Source: Nakamurella sp. A5-74 (GTDB lineage: Bacteria > Actinomycetota > Actinomycetes > Mycobacteriales > Nakamurellaceae). Taken from it: 64,000 nucleotides of DNA. Location: positions 3,782,001 to 3,846,000 of the forward strand of contig NZ_CP159218.1 of NCBI RefSeq assembly GCF_040438885.1, in the 5' to 3' direction. Both the position numbers and the translations under genes were made by a program. Positions 8,785 to 19,163 of the stretch are shown here, in pieces; positions within the stretch are counted from its first letter, which is position 1, and every line of letters begins with the position of its first letter. The notes beneath the pieces are model-generated. The model saw only the letters and a program-made list of their open reading frames with translations, did not search any database and was not told the origin of the DNA.

Positions 8785-9737
8785 CGCAGCGACCCGCCGA
8801 TCAGTCGCGCACCGTGCGCGGGGCCGGAGGCGACCCGCACACCCTCGCAGGTGCCGGAGGACGACATCGCTGCCGCCACGTCCGAGGCCTGCGGCAGGTC
8901 GCGACACAGCAGCGCCACCGTCGGACCAGAACCGGACACGACCCCGGCCACCGCCCCGGCGTCCACTCCGGCCCGGACCGTGCGTCGCAGCTTGGGATAC
9001 AGCGAGAATGCCGCAGGCTGCAGATCGTTGGCCAGCGCGGCGCCGACCTCGTCGACATCGCCGGAGCGCAACGCTGCCACCATCGCATCGGCATCGGCGC
9101 GGGGCACCGACAGCGCGGAGTCGTCGACACCGGCCCGCAACCGATCGCACTCGGCGAACACCTCGGGCGTCGACAGACCGGATCCGGCCATCGCGAGCAC
9201 CCAGGTCAGCGTCATCCTGGTCAGCACCGGCGAGACCACTTCGCCGCGTCCGGTCCCCAGGGCGGTCCCGCCGGTCAGCGCGAACGGGACGTCCGATCCG
9301 ATGCCGGCGGCGATCCCGATCAGGTCGTCCCGCGAGAGATCTGCGTCCCACAACGCCGCACAGCCGACCAGGGCCGCGGCCGCATCGGCGCTCCCGCCGG
9401 CCATCCCACCGGCGACCGGGATCTTCTTGTCGATCTCGATCGAGACCTCGCCGGGTCGACGGCCGCGACGGACGAGGTGCGCGTGCAGCGCCATCGCCGC
9501 TTTCAGCGCCAGGTTCGACCTCGTGGTCGGCACTCCCGGCACACCACCGGCCCGGACCGACCAACTGCCGGACGGCCGGATGGTGACCTCGTCGTACAGA
9601 TCGACGGCGTGGAACACCGTAGTCAGCTCGTGGTAGCCGTCCACCCGGACGTCACCGACGGCCAGCGCCAGGTTGATCTTGGCCGGTACCCGCACCATGA
9701 CCCCGTCGGCACTGGGCACCGATCCGAGGCCGCTCAC
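8781..9737 (-). CDS. ispE: 4-diphosphocytidyl-2-C-methyl-D-erythritol kinase
   Basis: A 318-residue GHMP kinase of the MEP isoprenoid pathway, phosphorylating CDP-methylerythritol. PAKINL (18-23, Lys20) is the substrate-site signature, [14 protein letters not shown] (107-120, with Asp118) the glycine-rich ATP loop, and [13 protein letters not shown] the third motif. The start is GTG 9737, whose GTGA overlaps the rsmA stop; an ATG at 9698 (MVRVPAK) is possible. The rsmA-ispE order is the usual actinobacterial one. Confidence 0.93.
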   Translation of the reverse strand: MSGLGSVPSADGVMVRVPAKINLALAVGDVRVDGYHELTTVFHAVDLYDEVTIRPSGSWSVRAGGVPGVPTTRSNLALKAAMALHAHLVRRGRRPGEVSIEIDKKIPVAGGMAGGSADAAAALVGCAALWDADLSRDDLIGIAAGIGSDVPFALTGGTALGTGRGEVVSPVLTRMTLTWVLAMAGSGLSTPEVFAECDRLRAGVDDSALSVPRADADAMVAALRSGDVDEVGAALANDLQPAAFSLYPKLRRTVRAGVDAGAVAGVVSGSGPTVALLCRDLPQASDVAAAMSSSGTCEGVRVASGPAHGARLIGGSLR

Positions 9738-10639
9738 CGTTCGCCACCGGCAGCAGGAGGGTCCTCGGCGCGCACGCGGTGCGCGGCGTCGGCGATCGCG
9801 ATGTATCCGTCCACATCCACTACTTCACCACGCAGAGTCGGATCCACACCTGCCCGCTGCAGGATGTCGGTCGCAGCGGCCGCGGATCCGGCCCATCCGG
9901 CGAGCGCGGAACGCAGCATCTTGCGACGCTGGGAGAAGGCTGCGTCGATCACCGCGAACACTTCGGACCTGATGCCGGGCAACGGCTTCTGGTGTCGATC
10001 GAGTGCGACGAGCGCCGAGTCGACACCGGGAACCGGCCAGAAGACGTTCCGTCCGATCGCTCCAGCGCGCTTCGTGGTCCCGTACCAGGCGGCCTTCACC
10101 GACGGTGAGCCGTAGGTCCGAGACCCCGGCGGGGCGGCGAGCCGGTCGGCGACCTCGGCCTGCACCATCACCAGCACCCGCCGCAGTGCCGGCAGCACCT
10201 CCAGCAGGTGCAGCAGCACCGGCACTGCCACGTTGTAGGGCAGGTTCGCCACCAGCGCGGTCACCGGCCCCGCGGGCTCGCTGTCCGGCAGCTCAGCGGC
10301 GGTGACGGTCATCGCGTCGGCCGCGACCACGGTCAGCCCTTCGGGTCGCTCATGGTGTGCCGCAACGGTTGTCGGCAGCAGAGCGGCCAGCCGCTGGTCG
10401 ATCTCCACCGCGGTGACGAACGGCACCTGCTCCAGCAGACCGAGCGTCAACGAACCCAGACCGGGACCGACCTCGAGCACGTGCCGATGAGGTCGATCGC
10501 CCCCGAGCGCGGCCGCTGCCACGATCCGCCGGACCGTGTTGGCATCGTGCACGAAGTTCTGCCCGAGGGTCTTCGTCGGGCGCAGGTCGAGTTCGGCGGC
10601 CAGTCGGCGGATCTCGACGGCGCCCAGCAGGGAGCTCAC
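9734..10639 (-). CDS. rsmA: 16S rRNA (A1518/A1519-N6) dimethyltransferase
   Basis: A 301-residue KsgA/Dim1 enzyme that dimethylates two adenosines in the 3' terminal hairpin of 16S rRNA. GQNFVHD (26-32), the SAM motif VGPGLGSL (57-64) and [11 protein letters not shown] (about 135) are present in the right order. The start is GTG 10639, nine bases after the Rpf stop, and the 3' end overlaps the ispE start. Loss of this gene in other bacteria gives kasugamycin resistance. Confidence 0.94.
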   Translation of the reverse strand: MSSLLGAVEIRRLAAELDLRPTKTLGQNFVHDANTVRRIVAAAALGGDRPHRHVLEVGPGLGSLTLGLLEQVPFVTAVEIDQRLAALLPTTVAAHHERPEGLTVVAADAMTVTAAELPDSEPAGPVTALVANLPYNVAVPVLLHLLEVLPALRRVLVMVQAEVADRLAAPPGSRTYGSPSVKAAWYGTTKRAGAIGRNVFWPVPGVDSALVALDRHQKPLPGIRSEVFAVIDAAFSQRRKMLRSALAGWAGSAAAATDILQRAGVDPTLRGEVVDVDGYIAIADAAHRVRAEDPPAAGGER

Positions 10640-10648
10640 GGGAGACGG

Positions 10649-12022
10649 TCAGCCCTCGTACTTGTCGAAGCCCCAGCCGAGCAGGCGTGCACAGTGCCAG
10701 GGTGCGAGCCCCTCGCGGGCGTAGAGACGTTCGGCGACGATGATCTGCTGTTCCTTGCTGGCCTCGTCCGCTCGGGGAGCGAATTCGCCGCCGTCGTACT
10801 CGAGCCAGGTGGGCGTCATGAACTGCAACCCGCCGTAGGTGCCGTTGCCGGTGTTGACGTCCCAGCGGTTCGTCGATTCACAGAACGCCATCTTGTCCCA
10901 GGGCACGCTCCAGGATTCCGGCAGCCCGGTCTCCTTCGTGCCGATCTTCGTGACAGCAGGTGCCGCCTGCCGGGTCAGCGTGTCGGAGAGCATCTTGTCC
11001 GCGGGTGATCCGTTGGTGACGGTCCGGCTCACCGTGATCGTCCGCAGACCGGGCGATCCCTTGCTGACCTGCACGGTGTTGCCCTTGCCGATCGTCGCGT
11101 CCTGCTCGACGACGGCAGCCGGCTGCGGGACCGTCGTGTGCTCGATGCGCTGGGACCGTCGGACGCGGGTGATGGTGATCCGCTGGCCGTTGTGGACGGC
11201 CGACCCGACGGTCGGTGCGACCCGGTCGTACCTGCCGATGCTGATCTTCCGCTCCGCCAGCACCTGCTGCACCGTGCTCGCTGCCAGCCGGGTACGGACC
11301 GCGGCATGCCGTCCGTCCACCACCGTGACCCAGCGCAGCGGTTCGCCGACGATGATGGTGCCCGCGAGGGAGATCTCCCGGCTGCGATCGGCGCTGAACC
11401 GGTAGTCGCCGGCGCGCACCCCCATCTCCAGCAGAGCTTGGTCGACGGTCTTCGCGGTCGTCCACCACTGGCGGGCACGACCTTCGATCTGCATGGTGAC
11501 CAGCCGGGCCCGACGGACCGTCACCCGCGAGCCGTTCTCGATGGGGGCATCGAGCGCCGGCGCCACGAGGTCGCGCGGTCCGGCGTCCACTCCGGCGGCC
11601 AGCAGTGCGTCGCGGACCGAACCACCGTTGGTGGCCACGATGCGCTGACCGCCGTCGAGGCTGAGCGTCACCGTCTTGGGGGTGTCGCCGAAGGTCGGCC
11701 CCGCGGCAGTCACCAGCACCAGGAAGGACGCGGCGATCGCCACCATGGCCGGCCGGCGTCGAGAGCTCCGTGGCGTCTCGGGGAGCAACTCCCCCGCCGC
11801 CTCCGGGGCGGACGCACCGGCGATACGGCCGCCGACGAAAGGCGTAGCGGCCGCACCCTCGATGACGGCGGCGGCCCGCTCCGGCGCGAGCAGGTCGCCG
11901 CGCACCAGCTGGTCTGCCAGGACGGCATCCCGGTGTTCAGGGAGGATCCACCCGCCGGGCAGCACCCGGTGATCCCGCGCAGGCGGGATCGGACGGGAAG
12001 TGCTGGTCGGCGGCAGGGACAT
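10649..12022 (-). CDS. Resuscitation-promoting factor with DUF348 and G5 domains (paralogue 2)
   Basis: A 457-residue cell-wall muralytic protein. The cytoplasmic/membrane N-terminus (helix MVAIAASFLVLVTAAGP) is followed by three DUF348 modules, a G5 domain (about 280-365) and a transglycosylase-like Rpf domain from about 373 with catalytic Glu382 in FCESTN. This is the RpfB architecture; RpfB cleaves peptidoglycan and promotes exit from dormancy. The ATG at 12022 is chosen because it lies 8 bases after the stop of the upstream rpf gene; a GTG at 12055 would overlap that gene. Unusually it has a longer N-terminal segment (about 80 residues) with PERAAAVIEG before the membrane helix. Confidence 0.88.
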   Translation of the reverse strand: MSLPPTSTSRPIPPARDHRVLPGGWILPEHRDAVLADQLVRGDLLAPERAAAVIEGAAATPFVGGRIAGASAPEAAGELLPETPRSSRRRPAMVAIAASFLVLVTAAGPTFGDTPKTVTLSLDGGQRIVATNGGSVRDALLAAGVDAGPRDLVAPALDAPIENGSRVTVRRARLVTMQIEGRARQWWTTAKTVDQALLEMGVRAGDYRFSADRSREISLAGTIIVGEPLRWVTVVDGRHAAVRTRLAASTVQQVLAERKISIGRYDRVAPTVGSAVHNGQRITITRVRRSQRIEHTTVPQPAAVVEQDATIGKGNTVQVSKGSPGLRTITVSRTVTNGSPADKMLSDTLTRQAAPAVTKIGTKETGLPESWSVPWDKMAFCESTNRWDVNTGNGTYGGLQFMTPTWLEYDGGEFAPRADEASKEQQIIVAERLYAREGLAPWHCARLLGWGFDKYEG

Positions 12023-12030
12023 GGAGCGGA

Positions 12031-13742
<1,712 letters not shown>

Positions 13743-13750
13743 CCCGGCTG

Positions 13751-13778
13751 ATATCACGGGACAGTAACGGCCCGGCAA
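13751..13778 (-). promoter_or_regulatory. Weak candidate promoter for the rpf-rsmA-ispE run
   Basis: On the minus strand TTGCCG (13778-13773) and TGATAT (13756-13751) are separated by 16 bases, roughly a sigma-70 promoter. The -10 match is poor. I looked here for the ydaO-type c-di-AMP riboswitch known upstream of some actinobacterial rpf genes and could not recognise it. Confidence 0.2.
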
Positions 13779-13881
13779 CGGTCCGGGCAACTCCCGCAGC
13801 CGGGATGCAACCCACATCACCCTCGGACGTCCGTGTGGTCCGCGTCCCGACGAGCGCCGCGGGACGGGGGGACCATTCGGG

Positions 13882-14736
13882 TCATCCCGCTGTCGGCACC
13901 TCGTACAGCCGTGCCGTCGTCGCACAGAGCTGCCGGCAGAAGTCCGTCAGCTCGACGTCGCGCAGGGCGGCCATGGCCCTGGCCGTGTGGGCGACCGCGG
14001 CCGGGGAGTTGGTGCTGCCGCGGTACGGGTGCGGCGCGAGGTAGGGCGCATCCGTCTCGACGGTGATGAGGTCTGCGGGGGCGAATCGGGCCGCCGCGTG
14101 CAGCTCGTGGTTGTTCCGGAAGGTGACCGGACCGGCGAACGACATCACGAAGCCGCGATCGGCGCACTGTCGCGCCAGCGCCACATCACCCGAGAAGCAA
14201 TGGAACGCAACACGTTCCGGCGCCCCCTCGGTGTCCAGGATCTGCAGGATCTCGTCGTGGGCCTCGCGGTCGTGGATCATCAACGTCTTGCCGACGTCCT
14301 TGGCCAGCTGGATGTGCCAGGCGAAGGCCTCCCGTTGCAGCGCCGGCGCGGCGCCCACCCCACGCGCGGGCCAGTGGTTGTCCAGGCCGGTCTCGCCGAC
14401 CGCCACCACCCTGTCCTGTCGCGCCAGGGCGGCCAGCTCGGCCCTCGCGGCCTCGTCGAGCTCATCCGCCCTGGTCGGGTGGACGGCGACCGCCGCGTAC
14501 AACCGGTCGTCCCACTGCGCGGCCGCTGCGGCCCACCGGGCGGAGCCCAGGCCGTCCCCGACGGTGATCACCGCGCGCACCCCGGCTGCGGTCGCCGCGT
14601 CGAGGGCGGCCCGCACGGCTGCGGGTTCGTCGGCGCCACACGCATCGAGATGCGTGTGGGCATCGACGATCGGCGACGGCAGTGGGTCGGCCGCCGGGAC
14701 CGGCGGGCGATCTGCGAACGAGGCGGGGAGCGGCAC
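13882..14736 (-). CDS. tatD: TatD family metal-dependent DNase
   Basis: A 284-residue TIM-barrel hydrolase. The metal ligands HTH (27 and 29 in VDAHTHLD), GETGLDNHW, HIQLAKDVGKTLMIHDREAH, FHCFSGD and ETDAPYLAPHPYRG appear in the TatD order. Family members are 3'-5' exonucleases or deoxyribonucleases. GTG 14736 is 3 bases after the metG stop, indicating co-transcription; metG-tatD is the conserved neighbour pair. Confidence 0.92.
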   Translation of the reverse strand: MPLPASFADRPPVPAADPLPSPIVDAHTHLDACGADEPAAVRAALDAATAAGVRAVITVGDGLGSARWAAAAAQWDDRLYAAVAVHPTRADELDEAARAELAALARQDRVVAVGETGLDNHWPARGVGAAPALQREAFAWHIQLAKDVGKTLMIHDREAHDEILQILDTEGAPERVAFHCFSGDVALARQCADRGFVMSFAGPVTFRNNHELHAAARFAPADLITVETDAPYLAPHPYRGSTNSPAAVAHTARAMAALRDVELTDFCRQLCATTARLYEVPTAG

Positions 14737-14739
14737 GGG

Positions 14740-16572
14740 TCAGTCGGTGACGATCGGGGCCCACTCGGGGCCGGTCTCACCCAGGCTCGGGTCGAGCTTG
14801 GTGAACAGCGGCGACGGCTTGGCGAGTGGAGTCCCCGCGACGATGTCCCGTCGCGCCCAGACCGCCTGCTGCGCCTTCCAGTCGCCGGTGATCACCGGGT
14901 AGGTCGCCACCTCGGGAACACCGACGCCCTCCAGCGGGGTGGGGAACTCGCCGAAGTCCTCGACCTCCTCGATCACCGGCTCGGCCGCCCACACACCCTC
15001 GCCGCCGAGCGCGGCGAAGACCTGCTGCGAGGAGTGCGGCAGGAACGGCGTCAGCAGCGTCTTGGCGTCGTCGACCACCTGCAGGGCGGTGTTCAGAACG
15101 GTGCCCAGCCGGGCGGGGTCGTCCTTGATCTTCCACGGCTCGGTGTCGGAGAGGTACTTGTTGGCAGCCGAGACCACCCGCATGGCCTCGGTCGAAGCCT
15201 GCCGGACCCGGTTGCGAGCCAACAGATCTCCGACCGTGTCGAACGCCTGGGCTGCCGTGGCCAGCAGTGCCGATTCGGCATCGGTCAGCGTACCGGCCTC
15301 CGGCACGGCACCGAAGTTCCTGTGCGCCAACGAGATCGACCTGTTGACCAAGTTGCCCCACTCGTTGGCCAGCTCGAAGTTGGTCCGGCGGACGAACTCC
15401 TCCCAGGTGAAGTCGGCGTCCTGCGTCTCCGGTCCGGCCGCGGCCACGAAGTAGCGCAGCGCGTCCGGCCCGAACTCCCGCAGGAAGTCCCGGACGTAGA
15501 TCACCGTGCCGCGGGACGTGGAGAACTTCGAACCGGACATCGTCAGGAACTCGCTGGAGACCACTTCGGTGGGCAGGTCCAGGTGGCCGAACGCACCGGG
15601 CTCGCCGCCGCTCATGCCCTCGCCGTTGTAGGCGAGCAGCTCCGCCGGCCAGATCTGGCTGTGGAAGGTGATGTTGTCCTTGCCCATGAAGTACCGGTGC
15701 TGCGCCTCCGGATTGGCCCACCAGTGCTTCCACTGATCGGCGTCGGTGCCGTACCGCCGTGCCCATTCCACCGAGGCCGACAGGTAGCCGATCACGGCGT
15801 CGAACCAGACGTACAGCTTCTTGTCCGAGCGATCGCGCCAGCCGTCCAGCGGAACCGGGATCCCCCAGTCGATGTCCCTGGTCATCGCGCGCGGCCGGAT
15901 GTCGTCCAGCAGGTTCAACGAGAACTTGAGCACGTTGGGCCGCCAGCCGTCGCGGCCGTGCAGCCAGTCACCCAGCGCCGTCGACAGCGCTGGGAGATCG
16001 AGCATCAGCTGCTCGGAGTCGATGAACGCAGGCGTCTCCCCGTTGATCCGGGACCGCGGGTTCTTCAGGTCGATCGCATCGAGTTGGTTGCCGCAGTTGT
16101 CACACTGGTCGCCGCGGGCGCCGTCGTAGCCACAGATCGGGCAGGTGCCCTCGATGTAGCGGTCGGGCAACGTCCGGCCGGTTGACGGGCTGATCGCCGA
16201 CTTGCTGGTCTCGGAGAACAAGTAGCCGTTGCGGTGGACGGTGCGGAACATCTCCTGGGTGACGGCGTAGTGGTTGCGCGTCTCGGTGCGGGTGAACAGG
16301 TCGTAGCTGACGCCGAGCCCCTGCAGGTCCTCCACGATGACCCGGTTGTACCGGTCAGCAAGCTGTCGCGGGGTGACGCCCTCCTCCTCCGCGAGCACCA
16401 GGATCGGCGTCCCGTGCTCGTCCGTCCCCGACACCATCAACACGTCGTTGCCGGCCATCCGCTGGTAGCGGGAGTAGATGTCGGCGGGGATGCCGAAGCC
16501 GGAGACGTGTCCGATGTGCCGCGGGCCGTTCGCGTAGGGCCAGGCGACCGCGGAGAGGATGGGGGTGCTCAT
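14740..16572 (-). CDS. metG: Methionyl-tRNA synthetase
   Basis: A 610-residue class I aminoacyl-tRNA synthetase. The HIGH motif is at 19-22 (PRHIGH), KMSKS appears as [10 protein letters not shown], and zinc-binding pairs CPIC and CDNC lie in the connective peptide. The anticodon-binding helical domain follows and there is no C-terminal tRNA-binding extension. The start is an ATG at 16572. It charges initiator and elongator tRNA-Met. It leads a minus-strand series with tatD and the rpf genes. Confidence 0.95.
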   Translation of the reverse strand: MSTPILSAVAWPYANGPRHIGHVSGFGIPADIYSRYQRMAGNDVLMVSGTDEHGTPILVLAEEEGVTPRQLADRYNRVIVEDLQGLGVSYDLFTRTETRNHYAVTQEMFRTVHRNGYLFSETSKSAISPSTGRTLPDRYIEGTCPICGYDGARGDQCDNCGNQLDAIDLKNPRSRINGETPAFIDSEQLMLDLPALSTALGDWLHGRDGWRPNVLKFSLNLLDDIRPRAMTRDIDWGIPVPLDGWRDRSDKKLYVWFDAVIGYLSASVEWARRYGTDADQWKHWWANPEAQHRYFMGKDNITFHSQIWPAELLAYNGEGMSGGEPGAFGHLDLPTEVVSSEFLTMSGSKFSTSRGTVIYVRDFLREFGPDALRYFVAAAGPETQDADFTWEEFVRRTNFELANEWGNLVNRSISLAHRNFGAVPEAGTLTDAESALLATAAQAFDTVGDLLARNRVRQASTEAMRVVSAANKYLSDTEPWKIKDDPARLGTVLNTALQVVDDAKTLLTPFLPHSSQQVFAALGGEGVWAAEPVIEEVEDFGEFPTPLEGVGVPEVATYPVITGDWKAQQAVWARRDIVAGTPLAKPSPLFTKLDPSLGETGPEWAPIVTD

Positions 16573-16645
16573 TCCTCCAGATTAGTGAGTGCCGGCCACC
16601 CGGTTCGACCGGCCGGCTCCGCAGGTGCCGACCGGCGCAACCACG

Positions 16646-17248
16646 TCAGCAATGGCCGGCCGCGCCGTAGCGCATGCCGTCGAAGATGATCGAGACCAGC
16701 CGCAGCGCGGTGTCCGATGGACCGGTGTCGTTCGCCATGCAGATCCCGCCCAGACCCCGCAGCAGATCGTCCGACGACATGTCGGCGCGGATCAGACCCG
16801 CGTCGGCCGCTCGATCCAGCAGGGTGCCGGCGGCGTCGTGGATGTCGCCCTTGAGACCCCGCAGCAGCTCGACCCGCTCGTCCTGCATCATCGTGCGGAG
16901 CAGACCGACCATCCCACGCTTGGCTGCGGCATAGCTCACGAACCGCTCCATCCACAGCCGCAGCGCCTCGTCCGGCGGGTGCGCGGCCGACAGGTCTTCG
17001 ACTGCTTCGCAGAGCCGCTCGACCTCGCGGCGGTACACCTCGAAGACGAGGTCCTCGCGGGTGGGGAAGTGCCGGTAGAGCGTGCCGATCCCGACGCCGG
17101 CCCGGCGAGCGATGTCCTCGAGCGAGGCCTCCACGCCGCGTTCGGAGAACGCCTCGGCCGCGGCGACCAGCACCGCCTCCCGATTCCGGCGAGCATCGGC
17201 GCGCAGCGGCTTGCCCCCCACGCCCGCTGCCATGTCCGTACTCGTCAC
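16646..17248 (-). CDS. TetR family transcriptional regulator
   Basis: A 200-residue repressor with an N-terminal helix-turn-helix (SLEDIARRAGVGIGTLYRHFPTR in outline, residues about 41-63) and an all-helical ligand domain. GTG 17248 is chosen because GAGGAGGG lies nine bases upstream; an ATG at 17233 is also possible. It is divergent from the MFS exporter at 17447, the standard layout of a drug-efflux repressor, and the shared gap has palindromes that would suit it. It likely represses the exporter and itself until an efflux substrate binds; the ligand is unknown. Confidence 0.87.
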   Translation of the reverse strand: MTSTDMAAGVGGKPLRADARRNREAVLVAAAEAFSERGVEASLEDIARRAGVGIGTLYRHFPTREDLVFEVYRREVERLCEAVEDLSAAHPPDEALRLWMERFVSYAAAKRGMVGLLRTMMQDERVELLRGLKGDIHDAAGTLLDRAADAGLIRADMSSDDLLRGLGGICMANDTGPSDTALRLVSIIFDGMRYGAAGHC

Positions 17249-17319
17249 GCGGGTCGCCCTCCTCGTCCGATGTCCGCAGCGATCGCGGATGCGTCGCAGC
17301 CGACGGTCGACAGCACGTC

Positions 17320-17373
17320 TTGCTAAGTGGAGGCGACCTCCGTATAGTTACCGGAGGGCCCATCCGTTTAGCC
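17320..17373 (+). promoter_or_regulatory. MFS promoter with overlapping TetR-type operator
   Basis: TTGCTA (17320-17325) and TATAGT (17343-17348) with a 17-base spacer form a good sigma-70 promoter for the exporter. The spacer and -10 carry overlapping dyads: GGAGG-CGA-CCTCCG (17329-17342) and CCTCCG...CGGAGG (17337-17357). TCCGTATAG is echoed by TCCGTTTAG 24-25 bases on. A repressor bound here would cover both promoter elements. Confidence 0.65.
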
Positions 17374-17446
17374 ATCCTACGCACATCCCACCCGCCACCG
17401 CTGCAGTCGCGAGTGGCAACCGTCCCCCTGCTCGAGGAGCACCCGC

Positions 17447-18961
17447 ATGTCCTCTCCTGTCCTGTCCACACCGCCGGCCCCGAAGGTCCGCTCCGCCGGC
17501 CTGGTGCTCGGCGTCGTCCTGATCAGCCAGCTGATGGTCGTGCTCGACGCGACCATCGTGAACATCGCGCTGCCCGACATCTCCACCGCGCTCGCCTTCT
17601 CCCCGACCGGCCTGTCCTGGGTGATCAACGCCTACACGCTCGTCTTCGGCGGCCTGCTGCTGTTGGGTGCCCGCGCCGGCGACGTGCTCGGTCGCCGACG
17701 GGTCTTCCTCGCCGGGATCGCGATCTTCACGGTCGCTTCGCTGGTCGGCGGTCTCGCCGGCACCGCGGCCGAACTGCTGATCGCCAGGGCGGCCCAGGGC
17801 GTCGGCGCTGCGCTCGCGGCCCCCTCGGCCCTTGCCCTGCTGATGACACTCTTCCCCGAGGCCAAGGAGCGCGCCAAGGCCCTTGGCTACTACACCGCAG
17901 TGTCCATCGGCGGCAGCGCGCTCGGCCTGATCATCGGCGGCATGCTGACCCAGTGGACGTCCTGGCGCTGGGTGTTGTTCATCAACGTGCCCATCGGCAT
18001 CGCCCTGCTCGTCGCCGCGCGTCGGGTGATCCCCGAGACGCCCCGCCGGCCGGGACGATTCGATCTCGCCGGGGCCATCACCGCGACGCTCGGAACGGCA
18101 ACCCTGGTGTACTCGCTGGTCCGGGTCGGCAGTGACGGCTGGTCGGATCCGTTGGCTCTCAGCGGTTTCGGTGCCGCTGTGGTGTTGCTCGCGACCTTCG
18201 TCGCAGTGGAACGGCGCGCCAGCTCACCGATCACCCCGTTGCGGTTGTTCTCCGATCGCGACCGCGTGACGTCCTACGTCGCGCGATTGTTGTTGGTGGC
18301 CGGGATGATGGGGATGTTCTTCTTCCTCACCCAGTTCCTGCAGAACGTGCTGGGCTACAGCCCCATCGTCACCGGACTGGCCTTCCTGCCGTTGACCATC
18401 GCGCTGTTCACGATGTCCCAGCTCACCGCCAGGGTGCTCATCCAGCGGATCGGCGCGAAGGCCCTCATCGCCGGCGGGTTGACGGTCTCGACGGGCGGGC
18501 TGTTCTGGCTCAGTGATCTCTCGGCGACCAGTGGTTACAGCTCGCTGCTGTTCCCGATCCTCTTGTTCGGCATCGGTAACGGGTTGGCCTTCGTCCCGCT
18601 CACTCAGCTCGCGCTGTCCGGGGTCGAACCGCAGGACGCCGGCGCCGCCTCCGGTCTGGTCAACGTCACGCAGCAGATCGGCGGCGCGCTCGGCCTCGCC
18701 GTCCTGGTGACGGTGTTCGCCCAGGCGGCAGGACCCGGCTACGACCGGCTCGCGGCCGCTGTTGTCGGCGGAACAGCCGACCCGGCCGTGATCGCGCAGG
18801 CACACGAGGCCTTCGTCGCCGGGGCGGAGCGAGCCTTCGGCTGGGCCGCAGGGTTTCTCGCCCTCACCGTCGTGCTGGTGCTCGCCCTGGTGCGGCGCCG
18901 TCCGCGGCCCGCACCCGCAGCAGCCACGGCGGCCCCGGTCGTCGAGCCCGCCGCAGCCTGA
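17447..18961 (+). CDS. MFS multidrug exporter, DHA2 (14-TM) family
   Basis: A 504-residue proton-driven exporter. LDATIVNIALPDI in the first helix is the DHA2 motif D1, RAGDVLGRRRVF is motif A in the first cytoplasmic loop, and 14 hydrophobic segments can be traced. The ATG at 17447 has GAGGAG seven bases upstream. The C-terminus is Ala/Pro-rich. The divergent TetR gene and operator suggest substrate-induced expression. Substrate could be antibiotics, dyes or a metabolite; nothing here narrows it. Confidence 0.9.
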   Translation: MSSPVLSTPPAPKVRSAGLVLGVVLISQLMVVLDATIVNIALPDISTALAFSPTGLSWVINAYTLVFGGLLLLGARAGDVLGRRRVFLAGIAIFTVASLVGGLAGTAAELLIARAAQGVGAALAAPSALALLMTLFPEAKERAKALGYYTAVSIGGSALGLIIGGMLTQWTSWRWVLFINVPIGIALLVAARRVIPETPRRPGRFDLAGAITATLGTATLVYSLVRVGSDGWSDPLALSGFGAAVVLLATFVAVERRASSPITPLRLFSDRDRVTSYVARLLLVAGMMGMFFFLTQFLQNVLGYSPIVTGLAFLPLTIALFTMSQLTARVLIQRIGAKALIAGGLTVSTGGLFWLSDLSATSGYSSLLFPILLFGIGNGLAFVPLTQLALSGVEPQDAGAASGLVNVTQQIGGALGLAVLVTVFAQAAGPGYDRLAAAVVGGTADPAVIAQAHEAFVAGAERAFGWAAGFLALTVVLVLALVRRRPRPAPAAATAAPVVEPAAA

Positions 18962-19036
18962 GAATGCTCCCGCCCGGCAGCGCCACTGCGTGAGAACGCT
19001 CCCACCCTGAGAGCGCTCACAGCCGAGGGGCATGCC

Positions 19037-19076
19037 CGAGATCGCCGCCGACGCAGCTCAGTCGGCGGCGATCTCG
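19037..19076. terminator. 16-bp perfect hairpin between convergent MFS and gnd genes
   Basis: CGAGATCGCCGCCGAC (19037-19052) and its exact complement (19061-19076) flank the 8-base loop GCAGCTCA. It is placed to stop transcription from both sides. Its right arm is derived from the repeated gnd 3' end. Just upstream, TGAGAATGCTCCC, TGAGAACGCTCCC and TGAGAGCGCTCAC form three imperfect direct repeats (18960-19020). Confidence 0.75.
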
Positions 19077-19163
19077 CTGCGGTCGGCTCTGTCTTCTCAA
19101 TCGGCAGCGATCTCGCTGCGGTCGGCTCTGTCTTCTCAATCGGCAGCGATCTCGCTGCGGTCG
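19058..19163 (-). repeat. 39-bp tandem duplication of the gnd 3' end
   Basis: Units at 19058-19096 and 19097-19135 repeat the last 28 bases of gnd plus spacer, and the genuine gnd end starts at 19136. On the minus strand each unit reads ...RSEIAAD followed by a stop, so each copy carries the same stop codon (TCA on the plus strand) and the duplications lie outside the protein. Confidence 0.9.

Noticed and set aside
13987-16185. 732-residue plus-strand ORF opposite tatD and metG
   Set aside because: Low-complexity composition with no domain; metG and tatD on the other strand explain the open frame.
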